Below, piece by piece: positions 47,128-61,336 of a stretch of DNA of 64,000 nt. Origin of the DNA: Macrobrachium rosenbergii (taxonomy: Eukaryota; Arthropoda; Malacostraca; Decapoda; Palaemonidae); contig NC_089766.1 in NCBI RefSeq assembly GCF_040412425.1, positions 17,403,508-17,467,507 of the forward strand, given 5' to 3'. The notes beneath the pieces are model-generated. The model was not told where the DNA came from. It was given only the letters and a program-made list of their open reading frames with translations, and did not search any database. Within the stretch, counting starts at the first letter, position 1; each line of letters starts with the position of its first letter. The translations under genes and the position numbers were made by a program.

Positions 47128-47670
47128 TGAGCAGCTTTCGTGGTTTGGCCCTTATCTAGGGCTAGCTAATTGTTGGACACTTTGCACACGTTTTACACAC
47201 ACACACACATACACACACATACACACAAAGATGGAATACAGTGAACGTAAAAACATTTTGCCTATTGGAGTATCACATCTAGACTGAATAGACGAATCTG
47301 ACAAATCTCCTTATTGTAAATAGCTTTGTACGTACATGCATATACAGTACAATGCGTCAAAAGTTAACCCGGTCCCTGTGTCGTATCAATGATGCTCTAA
47401 TTACAGAGGCCACATCACGGTTATTTTGTGAACTGTAAATATTATCTTTGATCCAGGAATATATACTTAACACACTCATTATATATATACATATACCTAT
47501 ATATTATACTATACACTATAAATCAATGATACAGATGAGTCGCCGGCCGAACATCCATAGAACATGTGGCTCCTGTAGAACAGAACGCGCAAAGGTAAAA
47601 GAGTAGAACAGGAAAGGCATGAAGCTGAAAATAACGAATCAGCAATAATGAACAATAAATACGTAAAAAA
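47128..47670. other. No gene recognised
   Basis: A short CA-rich simple repeat at about 47196-47226. Otherwise unrecognised. Confidence 0.4.
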
Positions 47671-47813
47671 TGATGATAGGAGGGTGGATGATCAACATAC
47701 CAATTTGTAGCCCTCTAGCTCAGTAGTTTTTAAGATCTGGGGGCGGACAGAAAAAGTGCGGACGGACAGACAAATAGACATCTCAGCAGTTTTCTTTTAC
47801 ATAAAACTTAAAA
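47671..47813 (+). repeat. SINE-B copy 3 (5'-truncated)
   Basis: Only the right arm of the hairpin onward is present ('aatttgtagccctctagc', 'gtgcggacggacagacaaat', 'cttttacataaaact'). 5' truncation of this kind suggests mobilisation by reverse transcription. Confidence 0.7.
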
Positions 47814-48130
47814 CGAGACACAACAGAAATAAGAAACGGAACTGTTCATAAAAGAACGTTACAAAAGCTATTGCACAATCCAAAGCGTGAGAACATTGGT
47901 GGTACGTCTGACAAGAAAAAATTCTACAACCCAACTAACAAACAGGAGAGAGAAAAAGCAAGAATCTGTTTTTAATCGGGATGTGGACCTGTTGTATACA
48001 ATAAAAACCATTATAATGAGATGCATTCAAAAGTTATCATTAAGATCACAGACGGGAAAAATAATTCAAGAGAAATAATTCATAAGAACCTCGGCAATAT
48101 GTGATGTCAAGAGCAATGTCCCTTGATTCA

Positions 48131-48448
48131 AAGGAATGGAATGGAATACAGAGTTTAGGCCAAAGGCCAAGCACTGGGACCTATGAGGTCATTCTGCGCT
48201 GAAACGGAAATTGTCAGTAAGAAGGTTTTTAAGGAGTAACAGGAGGAAAACCTCGCAGTTACACTATGAATCAATTGTTAGGAGAGGCTGGAAAGTAAGA
48301 TGGAAGAAAGAAAATATGAAAGGAGGTACAGTAAAAGGAACGAAAGGGGTTGCAGCTAGGGGCTGAAGGCACGCTACAAAGAACCTTAAGTAATGCCTAC
48401 AGTGCACCGCATGAGGTGCACTGATGGCACTAACCTCCCCTACGGGGA
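48131..48448 (+). repeat. SINE-A copy 7
   Basis: Full-length and well preserved, preceded by 'ggaatggaatggaat', from 'ggccaaaggccaagcactgg' to 'cctcccctacgggg'. Confidence 0.8.
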
Positions 48449-49092
48449 TAAATTTTATAAGAAAAAAAAAAAATCAAAAACCGCTTTAAAATAAGCTAAG
48501 GTGATAACATATTTATCTTATGATGATCAGGCGTTGAGGCAACAAACTAAACGTAAATAGGCAGGAACTGAAGGTGTTTGAGAAATCAAGGTGTTGAGTA
48601 AATTGCACTAATGTGTAGTAAGAACCGTGAAGAGTCTTTTCACTGACATTGCGTTCATTACACCTTGACACAAAAACTGCTACTGTGGAAGTTGGGAACT
48701 CGAGGGTCAGCGAAAAGAATACAACATTGCCATTTTCGCGTATTATTCTCTACTTTCCTTTTCCTTTGTATTGAATTGCATAATTCTAATTGAATCTTTA
48801 ACGCTCAGTATCGTCTACTCTGATTTTCCTATATACTAAACGGATACTTTTAACTGCATCATTTAAGCATACATCCACACGATTCTTTTCCTACCGAATC
48901 TCTCAGCGAGCTGTTTCATTGATTTTACCAGTGAGCTGGCGTCACAACATCGATGATCAGCGCCAAACGACACACGAGACCCTTGAATCAGAGGGAATGA
49001 TGATATAGTACGAGGAAAACCTCATCCTTGCGCCCCTCTCATTATGGGTAACGGCACACGGCAACGAACACAGACATAAAACAATTATTCAG
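48449..49092. other. No gene recognised
   Basis: AT-rich intronic sequence without identifiable features. Confidence 0.4.
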
Positions 49093-49450
<358 letters not shown>

Positions 49451-50023
49451 TGTATATATACATACTACAATCAATGAACTCTTAGCTTCGCGATTCCTTG
49501 ATATTTCTGCATTCGTTTCCACTGAAAACCTTGAATCCGAATTGAGGAGTCAGATGAAGAAACTGTCCATCCACGACAGGATACGAACCAGGATTAAACA
49601 CGGAAGCAGTCCGCAGCTGTACAACAACGTCGATACTTAAGGTGAGAATTGATGCAGAGCCACATAATTGAACTGATAGTGACCCTTCGTCACTCTAATG
49701 GCGTGATAACTGTTCACGTGTGTTCGTGATCGTAAAACTCAACGGAACGCCATAGCCGAAACGGGTGGCCGGTATGCAGACTCCTGGTTTTTTATCCGGG
49801 TGGCATTTTCCTGAGATGTTACCGAGTATTGGGACCTTTCCCCGAAAAGAGCGGGACGCCATATCATAAAAACTAACCACAGAATTTTCTTGAAAATAAT
49901 CTCATTATGTTTCCCACACCCAAATTACAACAATTATCCTACTTAACCAACCCAACCTAACCTAACCCAGGGGCATTGTAAAAAAACCGGGGCTGGTGCA
50001 ATACTAGTGTACATCTCAGGAAT

Positions 50024-50345
50024 TTGCATCCCGGTGATCACAAGCCCGGTATTTTGACTCCCGGTAAATTGAGATCTGGTTTCTTTAACACCCGGTAATT
50101 TAACACCCAAAATAAGCAAGTAGCTAATTTAGGAAGCATATTTTTTTAAATAGCTTAGAGCAATTATCTTATTTATGAATTGGAAATTACATTAATTTGA
50201 TTATTTAGTAAGCTGAAGGTAACTGCCCTAAGCTATTTAAAAAATATATGCTTCTTAAATAGGCTATTTGCTTATTTTGGTAGTTAAATTACGGGGGTTA
50301 AAGAAACCGGATCTCAATTTACCGGGAGTGAAATCACCGGGATCG
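50024..50345. mobile_element. Near-perfect palindromic MITE
   Basis: Arms of about 120-130 bp (50024-50157 and 50228-50345) are inverted copies around a 70 bp centre. Recognisable pairs are 'aatttaccgggagt', 'ttaaagaaacc' and 'tgcttattttgg' with their complements. The CCCGGT/ACCGGG motif recurs several times in each arm. No coding capacity. Confidence 0.7.
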
Positions 50346-50540
50346 AAGTTCTTGGAGTCAAAATTCGAAATGAAATCGGATAACAGGAATCGTGCAAAGG
50401 TTTTCTCTGTCACTGAGAGGTCAGAAACATTCCATGAATACTGATCTCACTGCATCATTATCTATCATAATATGAATAATTAGCTTTACTACATGTAAGT
50501 ACGTAATGACTGCAGGGAGGGAGAGGGAAAAATGAAAAAC

Positions 50541-50896
50541 AAGTAAAAAATGCGCCGGTGTTTCTTCGGCAAAATCGAGTTTTCTGTATGAAACTCTCAG
50601 CCACGGCCCGTGAAACTCCCAGCCGCGGTCCATGAAACTTTCAGCTACGGCCCGGTGGTGACCTGTGTTGTTGGCACCTATAGTGGTGCCAGACGTACGA
50701 TCATGGCGAAATTTAACCTTAAATAAAATAAAAGCTACCAAGGTTAGAGGGCTGCAATTTAGTATGTTCGATGGTTGGAGGGTGGATGATCAACCTACCA
50801 ATTTGCCTCCGTAGTTTTTAAGATTCGAGGTGGGGACAGAAAAAGTGCGGACGGACAGACAAAGCCATCTCAATGGTTTTCTTTCACAGAAAACTA
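50541..50896 (+). repeat. SINE-B copy 4
   Basis: Complete at both ends. The right hairpin arm has lost about 15 bp, and the 'ccacggcccgtgaaac' segment is present in tandem variants. Confidence 0.75.
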
Positions 50897-51206
50897 TCAA
50901 GTCGGTTCTATTTGTGATGTGTCTCAAGATCATTACCCATAAAAAACAAGGTAAATACTGAAAACCACAGGTAAAGGGACAATTCAAAATGAACGTACTT
51001 ATTATCCAAAGAGACATGCACCGTTTGACGGTAATGAAATGGTAATGATCACGATGCAGAGATAGCTTTAATTTTTATTTTTGTATATTCAGTACCGTGA
51101 AAATTGGTAAATTCTTTTGGGAACTAAACTGAGAGTGAGAGGAAAGAAATTTCTGGTAGCGCACTGGAGTGTGACAGTGTGGCGCCTCAACGAATTGTGG
51201 ATGCTG

Positions 51207-51207
51207 C

Positions 51208-51257
<50 letters not shown>

Positions 51258-51258
51258 C
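51207..51258 (+). repeat. (AGT)n microsatellite
   Basis: Pure AGT trinucleotide tract. Confidence 0.95.
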
Positions 51259-51814
51259 AGTTATTGGTCGATATAAGTTGCAGCAGTTTTTCTCGAGCCA
51301 GAATTGTTTTTCCTCTTGGCCGTCAGTGCTGACAGATTAGTGTAATGACTCAATTAATAAATCCGTATTTACAAAAACAATGATAAAATTAATGACGTGT
51401 CTTGCAATATACCTTTATGGATGCAGCATGTACAGTCACTCAAAAATGTTTTGCAACATGTTCCAGAAGTTTTCGTTCACCTAACAGTAATTTGTTCTTT
51501 TGATATTTACAAGGGAAATGTAATTTTCTTATTCGACTTTGGCTATTAATCATACGGTTAACAATATAAAAAGAATGGTGAGTGAAAAATTCATATTAAG
51601 AAAAAATGACGAAACATTTTGAAAAATTTCACTTCAGATGATTGGGCAAAAGAGTCAAAGAAGAAACTAGACTAATAAAGTAATATTGAATAATCATCAG
51701 TGAAATTATATATATATAAAGAAAGAAAGAATTCAACCATTATTGTTGTCAATAACAAAAAAGAAAATAATCTCGTAACATCGTATGTTATCGTGACTCC
51801 ACATTCGGGTAGGA

Positions 51815-52360
51815 AAATTAAACTAAACTGTCTCGCCACTTGCACCGATAAGATGGGCAACAGACTGCCGCACCACAATCATTAGCTTGCATAAGACTAA
51901 TGTCTCTATTGTAGATATTGCTCGGCAGCTTAGCGTAAATAAAACAACCATGTATAGAGGAATAAAACAACAGAGAGAACGAGGAAATATGATAAATTCA
52001 TTGTAAAAAGTGGAAGACGACCCCATTGTTGCATCATCGGATGATCACTGAAGGAGCTCCGCCTAACTCCCCTGACAAGCCGGTGTTGCCATAAAGAGAG
52101 AACATTACACTTTCCCTTCAAGTTGCTGCTCAAACCATCCGTAACAGGCTACATGAGACCAAAATATTATTTCATCATACTCCTGCCAAGAAACACTTCA
52201 TATCAGCGAAACACAAAGAACAGAGGCTAGGGTTTGCGTTATAATATAATCCAGTGGCCGATGATTTCTATAAGAATCATCTTTTGCGAAGAGGAGGAGA
52301 CACTCTCCACTGATGAGCATGGTAGTCTTCTTCACTGCTGGCGTTTAGCATAACTAAATT
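51815..52360 (+). pseudogene. Tc1-like transposase remnant
   Basis: The N-terminal helix-turn-helix is well preserved (ISLHKTNVSIVDIARQLSVN, then KTTMYRGIK, at about 51879-51962). The piece between is degraded. Then IRNRLHETK, HHTPAKKHFISAKHKEQRLG and PVADDFYKN follow near 52139-52280, leading to a frame-shifted SLLHCWR segment around the first catalytic block. Stops at several positions make it non-functional, and the catalytic C-terminal half is missing. Confidence 0.7.
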
Positions 52361-52526
52361 AATGTTGAACTTCTTGCTAATTTTAATTCTTTAGAAACTT
52401 AAATAATAAGAAATACAAAAATAGGCGTTATATATTCGGTTAACTTCATAAGAGGCATCAAAATGATAGGCCTAAGTAGCAATGAAAGAAATGAGAAATT
52501 ACATATGATAACGGCATTATATATAC

Positions 52527-52654
<128 letters not shown>

Positions 52655-52675
52655 GGCGTTTTTTAGTGTGTGTCG

Positions 52676-52785
52676 TGTGTGTGACACACCAACCAGCGGC
52701 CGACCGGTGTGTAGTCCTGTGTCAGGGAATGTGTGACACACCAACCAGTGGCCGACTGGTTAGTGTGTCACTGTAGTCCTGATTT
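52676..52785 (+). repeat. Duplicated 50 bp GC-rich unit
   Basis: 'gtgtgacacaccaaccag' plus '[ct]ggccgac[ct]ggt' occurs twice, each followed by 'gtagtcctg'. Confidence 0.7.
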
Positions 52786-53522
52786 CTCGTCCGTCGCTGG
52801 TCTGACCCCACGGGACGGTGGACTTATTATCAACTAAAATTAACATATATGAAAATATATTACAAAAACAGATTGTATATGAATCATCTGATTAGTCTAG
52901 TTATATATATTTTGTATTAAGTTTCATTAGTTCAAAACAATCTGTTATACATATTTTGTATTAGTCATTCAAAAATTCGATTAATAATAATAATGTGCAA
53001 GCAAATCTTCACAAAAGTCGTATTTGTTGATGTTAATAAGACTAATAGTTCAACTTATCACAGTCGTAGGCCTATGTCTACAAAGTTCACACATATGAAG
53101 GAGATAAAACAACGATAGTGATGGCAGTTGGAGATGAAAATATTAAAATATAAGAACAGCGATGACCTCTGAAGTATTATAGTAACATCCTTTTATTAAG
53201 TAAAGTATGACAACAGTAAGCAGTATCAGAAAAAGCCCTGTTTAAGGGAAACTGCAGGTAATTTCTCGGACCCACCAATGTAGTGTTCAGTTGTTTCACG
53301 CGCTTACAACTGAGTTGCCAAATAGCGCCAGATGTCGCTATCATAAGCTGTTGTCCGAAAAGTTTTGAAGTATGTTGCAAAACCTTTTTGAGTGATTGTA
53401 CATTCTGCTTCTTACAGAAAAAGGAGATTTAAAGAGAAATTATAAATATACAGTACATTCAGATTACCCATAAGAAAGAAAGTGAGAGTGCTTTACTTGC
53501 TTGACTACAATAACAAAACAAA

Positions 53523-53886
53523 CAAGTAAACAATGCGCCGCAGCTTCTTCGGCGCAATCGAGTTTTCTGTGTGCTGCAGTAAGAAACTCTCACAGCTACA
53601 CCCGGGCAGCGTTCAATTGCTCCCCAGATGTGGTCAAGTGAAGGTGTGTCGGGGAAGCCTCCGGAATTGGACTCTACGGTGCCAGATGCACGATTATGGC
53701 TAATTTAACCTTAAATAAAATAAAAACTACTGAGGCTAGAGGGCTGCAATTTGGTATGTATGATGATCGGAGGGTGGATGATCAGCATACCAATTTGCAG
53801 CCCTCTAACATCGGTAGTTTTTAAGATCTGAGGGCGGACGGGCAGACAAATAGCCATCTTAATAGTTTTCTTTTATAGAAAACTAA
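53523..53886 (+). repeat. SINE-B copy 5
   Basis: Full length, with an unusual replacement in the 5' third (about 53575-53680). The last 20 bp ('tcttttacaggaaactaaa') are repeated just downstream at 53891-53912. Confidence 0.75.
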
Positions 53887-53912
53887 TATCTTTCTTTTAC
53901 AGGAAACTAAAA

Positions 53913-54452
53913 GTGAATTCCGCTACTGAAGACAAAATGACTGGTGAGTACTGGGAACACAAAAAAAGCCAAAAGATTTCCAGAGCTTGAAACTCCCAGG
54001 TGAAAAGATTTTTGCACTGAGTAATTTTGCATAGTGAAAAAAGTACAACTTGCAGAGAAGCGGGTAAACACAACCAAGAAGTGGAAGTACTCGCACGAGA
54101 ATAACCAAACACAAAAGGAAGACGAGTCATCCCAAATAAGGGCCTTTCTATAACCCCCCCCAAAAAAGGGGGGTTTTCTGGAAGAGGCCATTTCCTAATC
54201 AGAGAAAAAGAATGGCTGTTTTGTAACTGTTATCACTTTTAATTTTCACTATAATTCTCAATAATAGCACTGTCATTACCATTATTACAATTACTATTTT
54301 TTTACTAGTGCTTCAGCAACTGTGTGGATGTTGACAATTATCTTTTTTATCATTTTATCTCGTGTATCTAGATTTGTGTGCATTGTATTGTCTCTACTTT
54401 TGTATATTCCATGTATATGGCCTTGAGCTGAAATGAAGAATATTATTATTAT

Positions 54453-54498
<46 letters not shown>

Positions 54499-55076
54499 AA
54501 GCGCGTCTTGCATCCCAGACGAGATAGAGCGTGCGCGGTCGGTGTTACACCCGAATCTTGTTAGCATGCAAAGTATCCATTGTCACAGAAATCGATTGGC
54601 TCGCCCTCTGCTGAGACACGTGGAGAAACAATGCCTACACGGACATTAAAAACGTGGAGAGAGAAAAACAAAGGGGAGTGCAACGAACGATAATAAAGAA
54701 CATGAGGAGAAGGGGGAAAGACATTCTAGTAAGCAAATAATGTTGCAAATGTGAAAGTGAGGGAAGGGTCAAAATGTGCGGTAATTAAGAACAGTAATTA
54801 TACCATATCAACATTCGTTGAAATAAGAGAAAAATCAAATGCCCTAATGTGAATAACATAGCCTGAAATGTTACTTATATTTTATATGTATTAAAAAAGT
54901 ATTGCAATATGTAGCATTTGATAAAACAAAATTTAAATTACGGCAATATGGATAAGTAAATAAAATGGCTGTCGAAAAACTGCCGCGTTATTAATAATAT
55001 TCGACAAATGCAAGAGAACTACAATAAAGGAATGAAAGAATTACAGGCACGGATGCGAAGTCATTTAAAGCAGAAA
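53913..55076. other. ATT microsatellite, otherwise nothing recognised
   Basis: An (ATT)n tract lies at 54442-54498. The rest is unrecognised, with no exon-like segment. Confidence 0.4.
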
Positions 55077-55443
55077 CCAGTAAAAAAATGCGCAGAAGTT
55101 TCTTCGGGGCAATCGGGTTTCTGTACAGCGTATAATGCTATATGAAACTCTCCGCCACGGCCCTTGAAACTCCCAGCCGCGGCCCATGAAACTTTCAGGC
55201 ATACCCCGGTGGTGGCCTGTGTTGGCACGATCATGGCTAACTTTAACCTTATATAAAATAAAAAACTAATGAGGCTAGAAGGCTGCAATTTGGTATGTTT
55301 GATGATTGGAGGGAGGATGATCAAGATACTAATTTGCAGCCCTGTAGCCTCAGTGGTTGTTAAGATCTGAGGGTGGACAGAAAAAGTTCGGACGGACAGA
55401 CAAATAGCCATCTCAATAGTTTTCTTTTACAGAAAACTAAAAA
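55077..55443 (+). repeat. SINE-B copy 6
   Basis: Full length with tandem variants of the 'ccacggccc[gt]tgaaac' unit and an intact hairpin ('gctagaaggctgcaatttgg'). Confidence 0.75.
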
Positions 55444-56130
55444 TGATCGTTATAAAAACAAACTCCTACAGTATGTATGAACTGCAATAAGCATCTTAAA
55501 ACGTAAGAGTAACTATTGCTGTGATGAAGCATCATTAAATACAAACTTAACAGATACTGCAAGAAACGTGATTCTGAAATAAGAAAAATTAACCGCAATT
55601 ACAAATAGTGAAAGGTCAGTTCCACTTGAGATTACAGGAAAAGACATTTAAACAGTTACTACTTAATAGCAGTAAATACTTTTTTGTTTTGTTTAGGGAT
55701 GACTTTAGCAAAGGAACAAATGCTTAGCATTAATAACTGGTTTGTTTTTTAGCGAAGGAACAAACGCTTAGCATTAATAACTGGTTTGTTTTTAGCGATC
55801 TCAAGAATTCGAGCAAAATTTCCGTAACATTTAAATTAAGCAAAATTTTCTATCAATACCTAATAGATGCGTGAGAGAAAATAAAGATTCATGATAATAA
55901 ATAAATAAGAAAGAGTGACATAATGTACATGAGATCACTGGACTCAAGTATACAATATCTTCAAAGCCAATGACATCATCTGCCATTTCTGAGAAATGGA
56001 GACGAAAATAAATCTCCACGACACTTCTCATATTGACGTGGCCCAGCAACACTTACGATATCTCTCCCATGACTCTTTGCCCCACCCCCCCGAATTTTGC
56101 CCCCCACACTGCCAATACACACTGCATATC

Positions 56131-56134
<4 letters not shown>
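55444..56134. other. Unrecognised sequence with a small tandem duplication
   Basis: Two roughly 45-50 bp copies containing 'gcttagcattaataactggt' lie in tandem at about 55703-55798. Nothing else is recognised. Confidence 0.5.
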
Positions 56135-56380
<246 letters not shown>

Positions 56381-57159
56381 GACAGATACAGAAATACAGA
56401 TTAGACAGACAGATAGACAGACAGATAGATTAATATTATACACAATACAGTTCTATGGCATCTACAACCAAATGTACACTGTAAACTGGGCATATCTGCA
56501 ACAAACAGTACACAAAAGTACAGGCACATAAAATTTACCTACTGTCGACTGTACAACACAAATACATCAAGTACACCTACTGGAATTGTACGTTTCGTAG
56601 TATACAAATATAAACTAATCTACATTGCATTAATTAATATTACCGCTTTGAACACACAGTAATAAACTGCCAAGCATATAATCAAGAAAGCAAGGTACAC
56701 AAACAAAGCCCGCACGAAATGGCGTACATAAACAGAGAAGAAACAAACAAAACAATCTTACTTCTTTAAAACCACCACAAGTCACAGGCAACAATGACAA
56801 TGAAAGTTACACGGAAGATTATTACAGTACAAAAGAAAAAAAAAAGGATGAATATACGGCTTAAATGGCAAGCTTGAAATTGCATCCAAACACGCACACA
56901 CACACACTGGCACGCTCTTGTTTGCTTCCTTGCCTGCTTGCTTGAAGCTCTTTTGAACCTGTTCGGATGGACGCTAAAGGGAATTTTGATCGCGAGCACA
57001 ACGCTCTAAAAGGGATCTGGAACCTGGGGCGAAATTGCTTAGATAAATAGAAGGGGCTGGATTCGAAAACCTCTGACTCGCCTCGCTTACCCTCGAGAGT
57101 GCCATTACGTCATTAGGAGGCAATCATTTCTATGACGAATAGAGCTCAGGCTGGTTTGG

Positions 57160-57162
<3 letters not shown>
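56381..57162. other. No gene recognised
   Basis: A short GACA-type simple repeat at 56395-56428. Otherwise unrecognised. Confidence 0.4.
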
Positions 57163-57221
<59 letters not shown>

Positions 57222-57362
57222 CCTCTGTTCATCATCGTTTGTTCTTTATAAGTGGGATATGACAACATGGAATAATTGAGAGAGAGAGAGAGAGAGAGAG
57301 AGTAGAGGCCTCTCTTTTTCATAGTTTGTTCTTTATAAGTGGGATATGACAACATGGAATAA

Positions 57363-57422
<60 letters not shown>

Positions 57423-57480
57423 GTCTCTGTTTATCATCGTTTGTTATTTATAAGTGGGATATGACAACATGGAACAATTA

Positions 57481-57546
<66 letters not shown>

Positions 57547-57601
57547 GGCCTCTGTTTATCATCGTTTCTTTATAAGTGGGATACGACAACATGGAACAAT
57601 T

Positions 57602-57672
<71 letters not shown>

Positions 57673-57732
57673 TAGAGGTCTCTGTTTATTATCGTTTGTT
57701 CTTTATAAGTGGGATATGACAACATGGAACAA

Positions 57733-57785
<53 letters not shown>

Positions 57786-57838
57786 CTCTGTTTTTCATCG
57801 TTTGTTATTTATAAGTGGAATATGACAACATGGAATAA

Positions 57839-57886
<48 letters not shown>

Positions 57887-57940
57887 CCTCTCTTTATCAT
57901 CGTTTGTTCTTTATAAGTGGGATATGACAACATGGAACAA

Positions 57941-57998
<58 letters not shown>

Positions 57999-58058
57999 AG
58001 AGGTCTCTGTTTAACATCGTTTGTTATTTATAAGTGGGATATGACAACATGGAACAAT

Positions 58059-58132
<74 letters not shown>

Positions 58133-58187
58133 CCTCCCTTTTTTCATCGTTTGTTCTTTATAAGTGGAATATGACAACATGGAATAA

Positions 58188-58233
<46 letters not shown>

Positions 58234-58287
58234 CCTCTCTTTTTCATCGTTTGTTCTTTATAAGTGGAATATGACAACATGGAATAA

Positions 58288-58353
<66 letters not shown>

Positions 58354-58408
58354 GCCTCTCTTTTTCATCGTTTGTTCTTTATAAGTGGAATATGACAACA
58401 TGGAATAA

Positions 58409-58483
<75 letters not shown>

Positions 58484-58528
58484 CTCTTTATCATCATTTG
58501 TTATTTATAAGTGGGATATGACAACATG

Positions 58529-58591
<63 letters not shown>

Positions 58592-58642
58592 CTGTTTTTC
58601 ATCGTTTTTCTTTATATGGAGTAGGATGACAACATGGAACAA

Positions 58643-58702
<60 letters not shown>

Positions 58703-58761
58703 AGAGGTCTCTGTTTGTCATCATTTGTTCTTTATAAGTGGGATATGACAACATGGAACAA

Positions 58762-58831
<70 letters not shown>

Positions 58832-58882
58832 GCCTCTGTTTATCATCGTTTCTTTATAAGTGACAATATGGACAATTAAGAA

Positions 58883-58956
<74 letters not shown>

Positions 58957-59007
58957 CCTCTGTTTATCATCATTTGTTCTTTATAAATGAGAGACAACAT
59001 GGAACAA

Positions 59008-59069
<62 letters not shown>

Positions 59070-59207
59070 CCTCGGTTTGTCATCATTTGTTCTTTATAAG
59101 TGGGATATGACAACATGGAACAATTAAGAGAGAGAGAGAGAGAGAGAGAGTGGAGGCCTCTGTTTATCATCGTTTCTTTATAAGTGGGATACAACAACAT
59201 GGAACAA

Positions 59208-59269
<62 letters not shown>

Positions 59270-59322
59270 GCCTCTGTTTATCATCGTTTGTTCTTTATAA
59301 ATGAGAGACAACATGGAACAAT

Positions 59323-59386
<64 letters not shown>

Positions 59387-59438
59387 GCCTCTGTTTATCA
59401 TCGTTTGTTCTTTATAAATGAGAGACAACATGGAACAA

Positions 59439-59506
<68 letters not shown>

Positions 59507-59560
59507 GCCTCTGTTTATCATCGTTTGTTCTTTATAAATGAGACATGACAATACAGAACA
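57163..59560 (+). repeat. Alternating (AG)n / 65 bp spacer array D
   Basis: Twenty-one spacers ('gtagaggcctctgtttatca' through 'gacaacatggaacaatta') alternate with AG tracts. Spacers vary by a few substitutions and small deletions. Some neighbouring spacers share variants, for example 'aaatgagagacaac' in the last few, which points to local duplication of multi-unit blocks. Glu-Arg and Ser-Leu runs through the array are not genes. Confidence 0.95.
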
Positions 59561-59814
59561 ATAAACAATCCAAAATTAGGGTTTCCTAACGTCGGTCCTT
59601 TACTTAATGTCACTCTCAAGTATATTTTCATTTCCTTTGTCTTGAGACATCAAATAAGCACAGTACTTCTGAGACATGATAAAGGAGTATCTACGCTGCG
59701 TGAGAAAGGAGCATTGTTCTGACATGAAAAGGGATCGTTTGATGTATTTATAAATGGATAAAAAAATTTTTTGCCAGAGAATTTAGTGAGAGAGAGTAGA
59801 GAGAGGACACAAAG
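59561..59814. other. Junction between array D and the 34 bp minisatellite
   Basis: Mostly unique sequence. 'gaaaggagcattgttctgacatga' at 59704-59727 already resembles a minisatellite unit. Confidence 0.5.
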
Positions 59815-61306
59815 AGAGAAAAAGGAGCATTTTTGGGACACAAAAGATAGGAAAAAGGCCTCTGTTTATCATTCTTTGGACATAAATGAGGAAATGGAAC
59901 ATTCTTGGGAAAAAGAGGGAGAAAATGAGCATTCTTGGGACACAAAAGAGAGAAAAAGGAGGCATTCTTGGGACATCGTTTGTTCTTATAAAAGAGAGAG
60001 GAAAAAGGAGAATTCTTGGGACACAAAGGGAAAAATTAGCATTCTTGGTCCACAAAAGAGAGGAAAAATAGCATTCTTGGGACACAAAAGAGAGGAAAGA
60101 ACGAGCATTCTTGGGGTACAAAAGATTGTTCTGACATGAAAACGAAAGCATTCTTGGGCCACAAAAGAGAGGAAAAAGGATTTTTGGGAGACAAAAGAGA
60201 GGAAAACGTGAGTATTCTTGGGACACAAAAGAGAGGAAAAAAGGAGCATTTTTGGGACACAAAAGATAGGAAAAAAGGAGCATTCTTGGGACACACAAGG
60301 ATAGGAAAAAGGAACATTCTTGGGACAAAAAGAGGGAAAAATTAGCATTCTTGGGCCACAAAAAGAGGAAAAAGGAGCATTCTTGGGAGACAAAAGAGAG
60401 GAAAAAAGGAGCATTCTTGGGACACAAAAGAGAGGAAAGAAGGAGCATTCTTGGGCCACAAAAGAGAGGAAAAAAGAGCATTCTTGAGACACAAAGGAGA
60501 GGAAAAAAGGAACATTCTTGGGACACAAAAGAGGGGAAAAATGAGCATTCTTGGGCCACAAAAGAGAGGAAAAAAAGAGCATTCTTGGGAGACAAAGAGA
60601 AAAAGAGATTCTTGGGACAAAAGGAGAAAAATTCTTGGGACACAAAAGAGAGGAAAAAAAGGAGCATTCTTGGGACACAAAAAGAGGGAAAAATGAGCAT
60701 TCTTGGGCCACAAAAGAGACAAAAAGGCATTCTTGGGACACAAAAGAAAAAAGGAGCATTCTTGGGACACAAAAGAGGGGAAAAAATGAGCATTCTTGGG
60801 CCACAAAAGAGAGGAAAAAAAGAGCATTCTTGGGACACAAAAGAGAAAAAAGGAGCATTCTTGGGACACAAAAGAGGGGAAAAAATGAGCATTCTTGGGC
60901 CACAAAAGAGAGGAAAAAAGGAGCATTCTTGGGACACAAAAGAGAGAAAAAATGGACATTCTTGGGACACAAAAGAGGGAAAAAATGAGCATTCTTGGGC
61001 CACAAAAGAGAGGAAAAAAGGAGCATTCTTGGGCCACAAAAGAGAGGAAAAAAGGAGCATTCTTGGGACACAAAAGAGAGGAAAAAAGGAGCATTCTTGG
61101 GACACAAAAGAGGGGAAAAAATTAGCATTCTTGGGCCACAAAAGAGAGGAAAAAGGAGCATTCTTGGGACACAAAAGAGAGGAACAAAGGAGCATTCTTG
61201 GGACACAAAAGAGGGGATAAATTAGCATTCTTGGGCCACAAAAGAGAGAAAAAAAGAGCATTCTTGGGACACAAAAGAGAGGAAAGAAAGGAGCATTCAT
61301 ATAACA
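59815..61306 (+). repeat. Minisatellite, unit about 34 bp, roughly 40 copies
   Basis: The unit is built on 'gagcattcttggg[ac]cacaaa' followed by an AG/A-rich part. It varies from about 30 to 36 bp. Early units (59850-60020) still contain array D sequence ('ggcctctgtttatcatt', 'catcgtttgttctta'). Because the unit has no stop in any frame, long frames run through it on both strands; these are artefacts of the repeat. Confidence 0.9.
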
Positions 61307-61336
61307 TCTAAGTCTCTCAACACATTACAAATATAA

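Noticed and set aside
49950..49975. Interstitial telomere repeat (CCTAA)n
   Set aside because: Only two to three units occur, which is within chance for this composition.
59783..61300. Frames of up to 505 codons on the minus strand and 289 on the plus strand
   Set aside because: They are produced by a roughly 34 bp minisatellite without stop codons in any frame. Both strands are open at once, and the encoded peptides merely cycle through three frames of the same unit.
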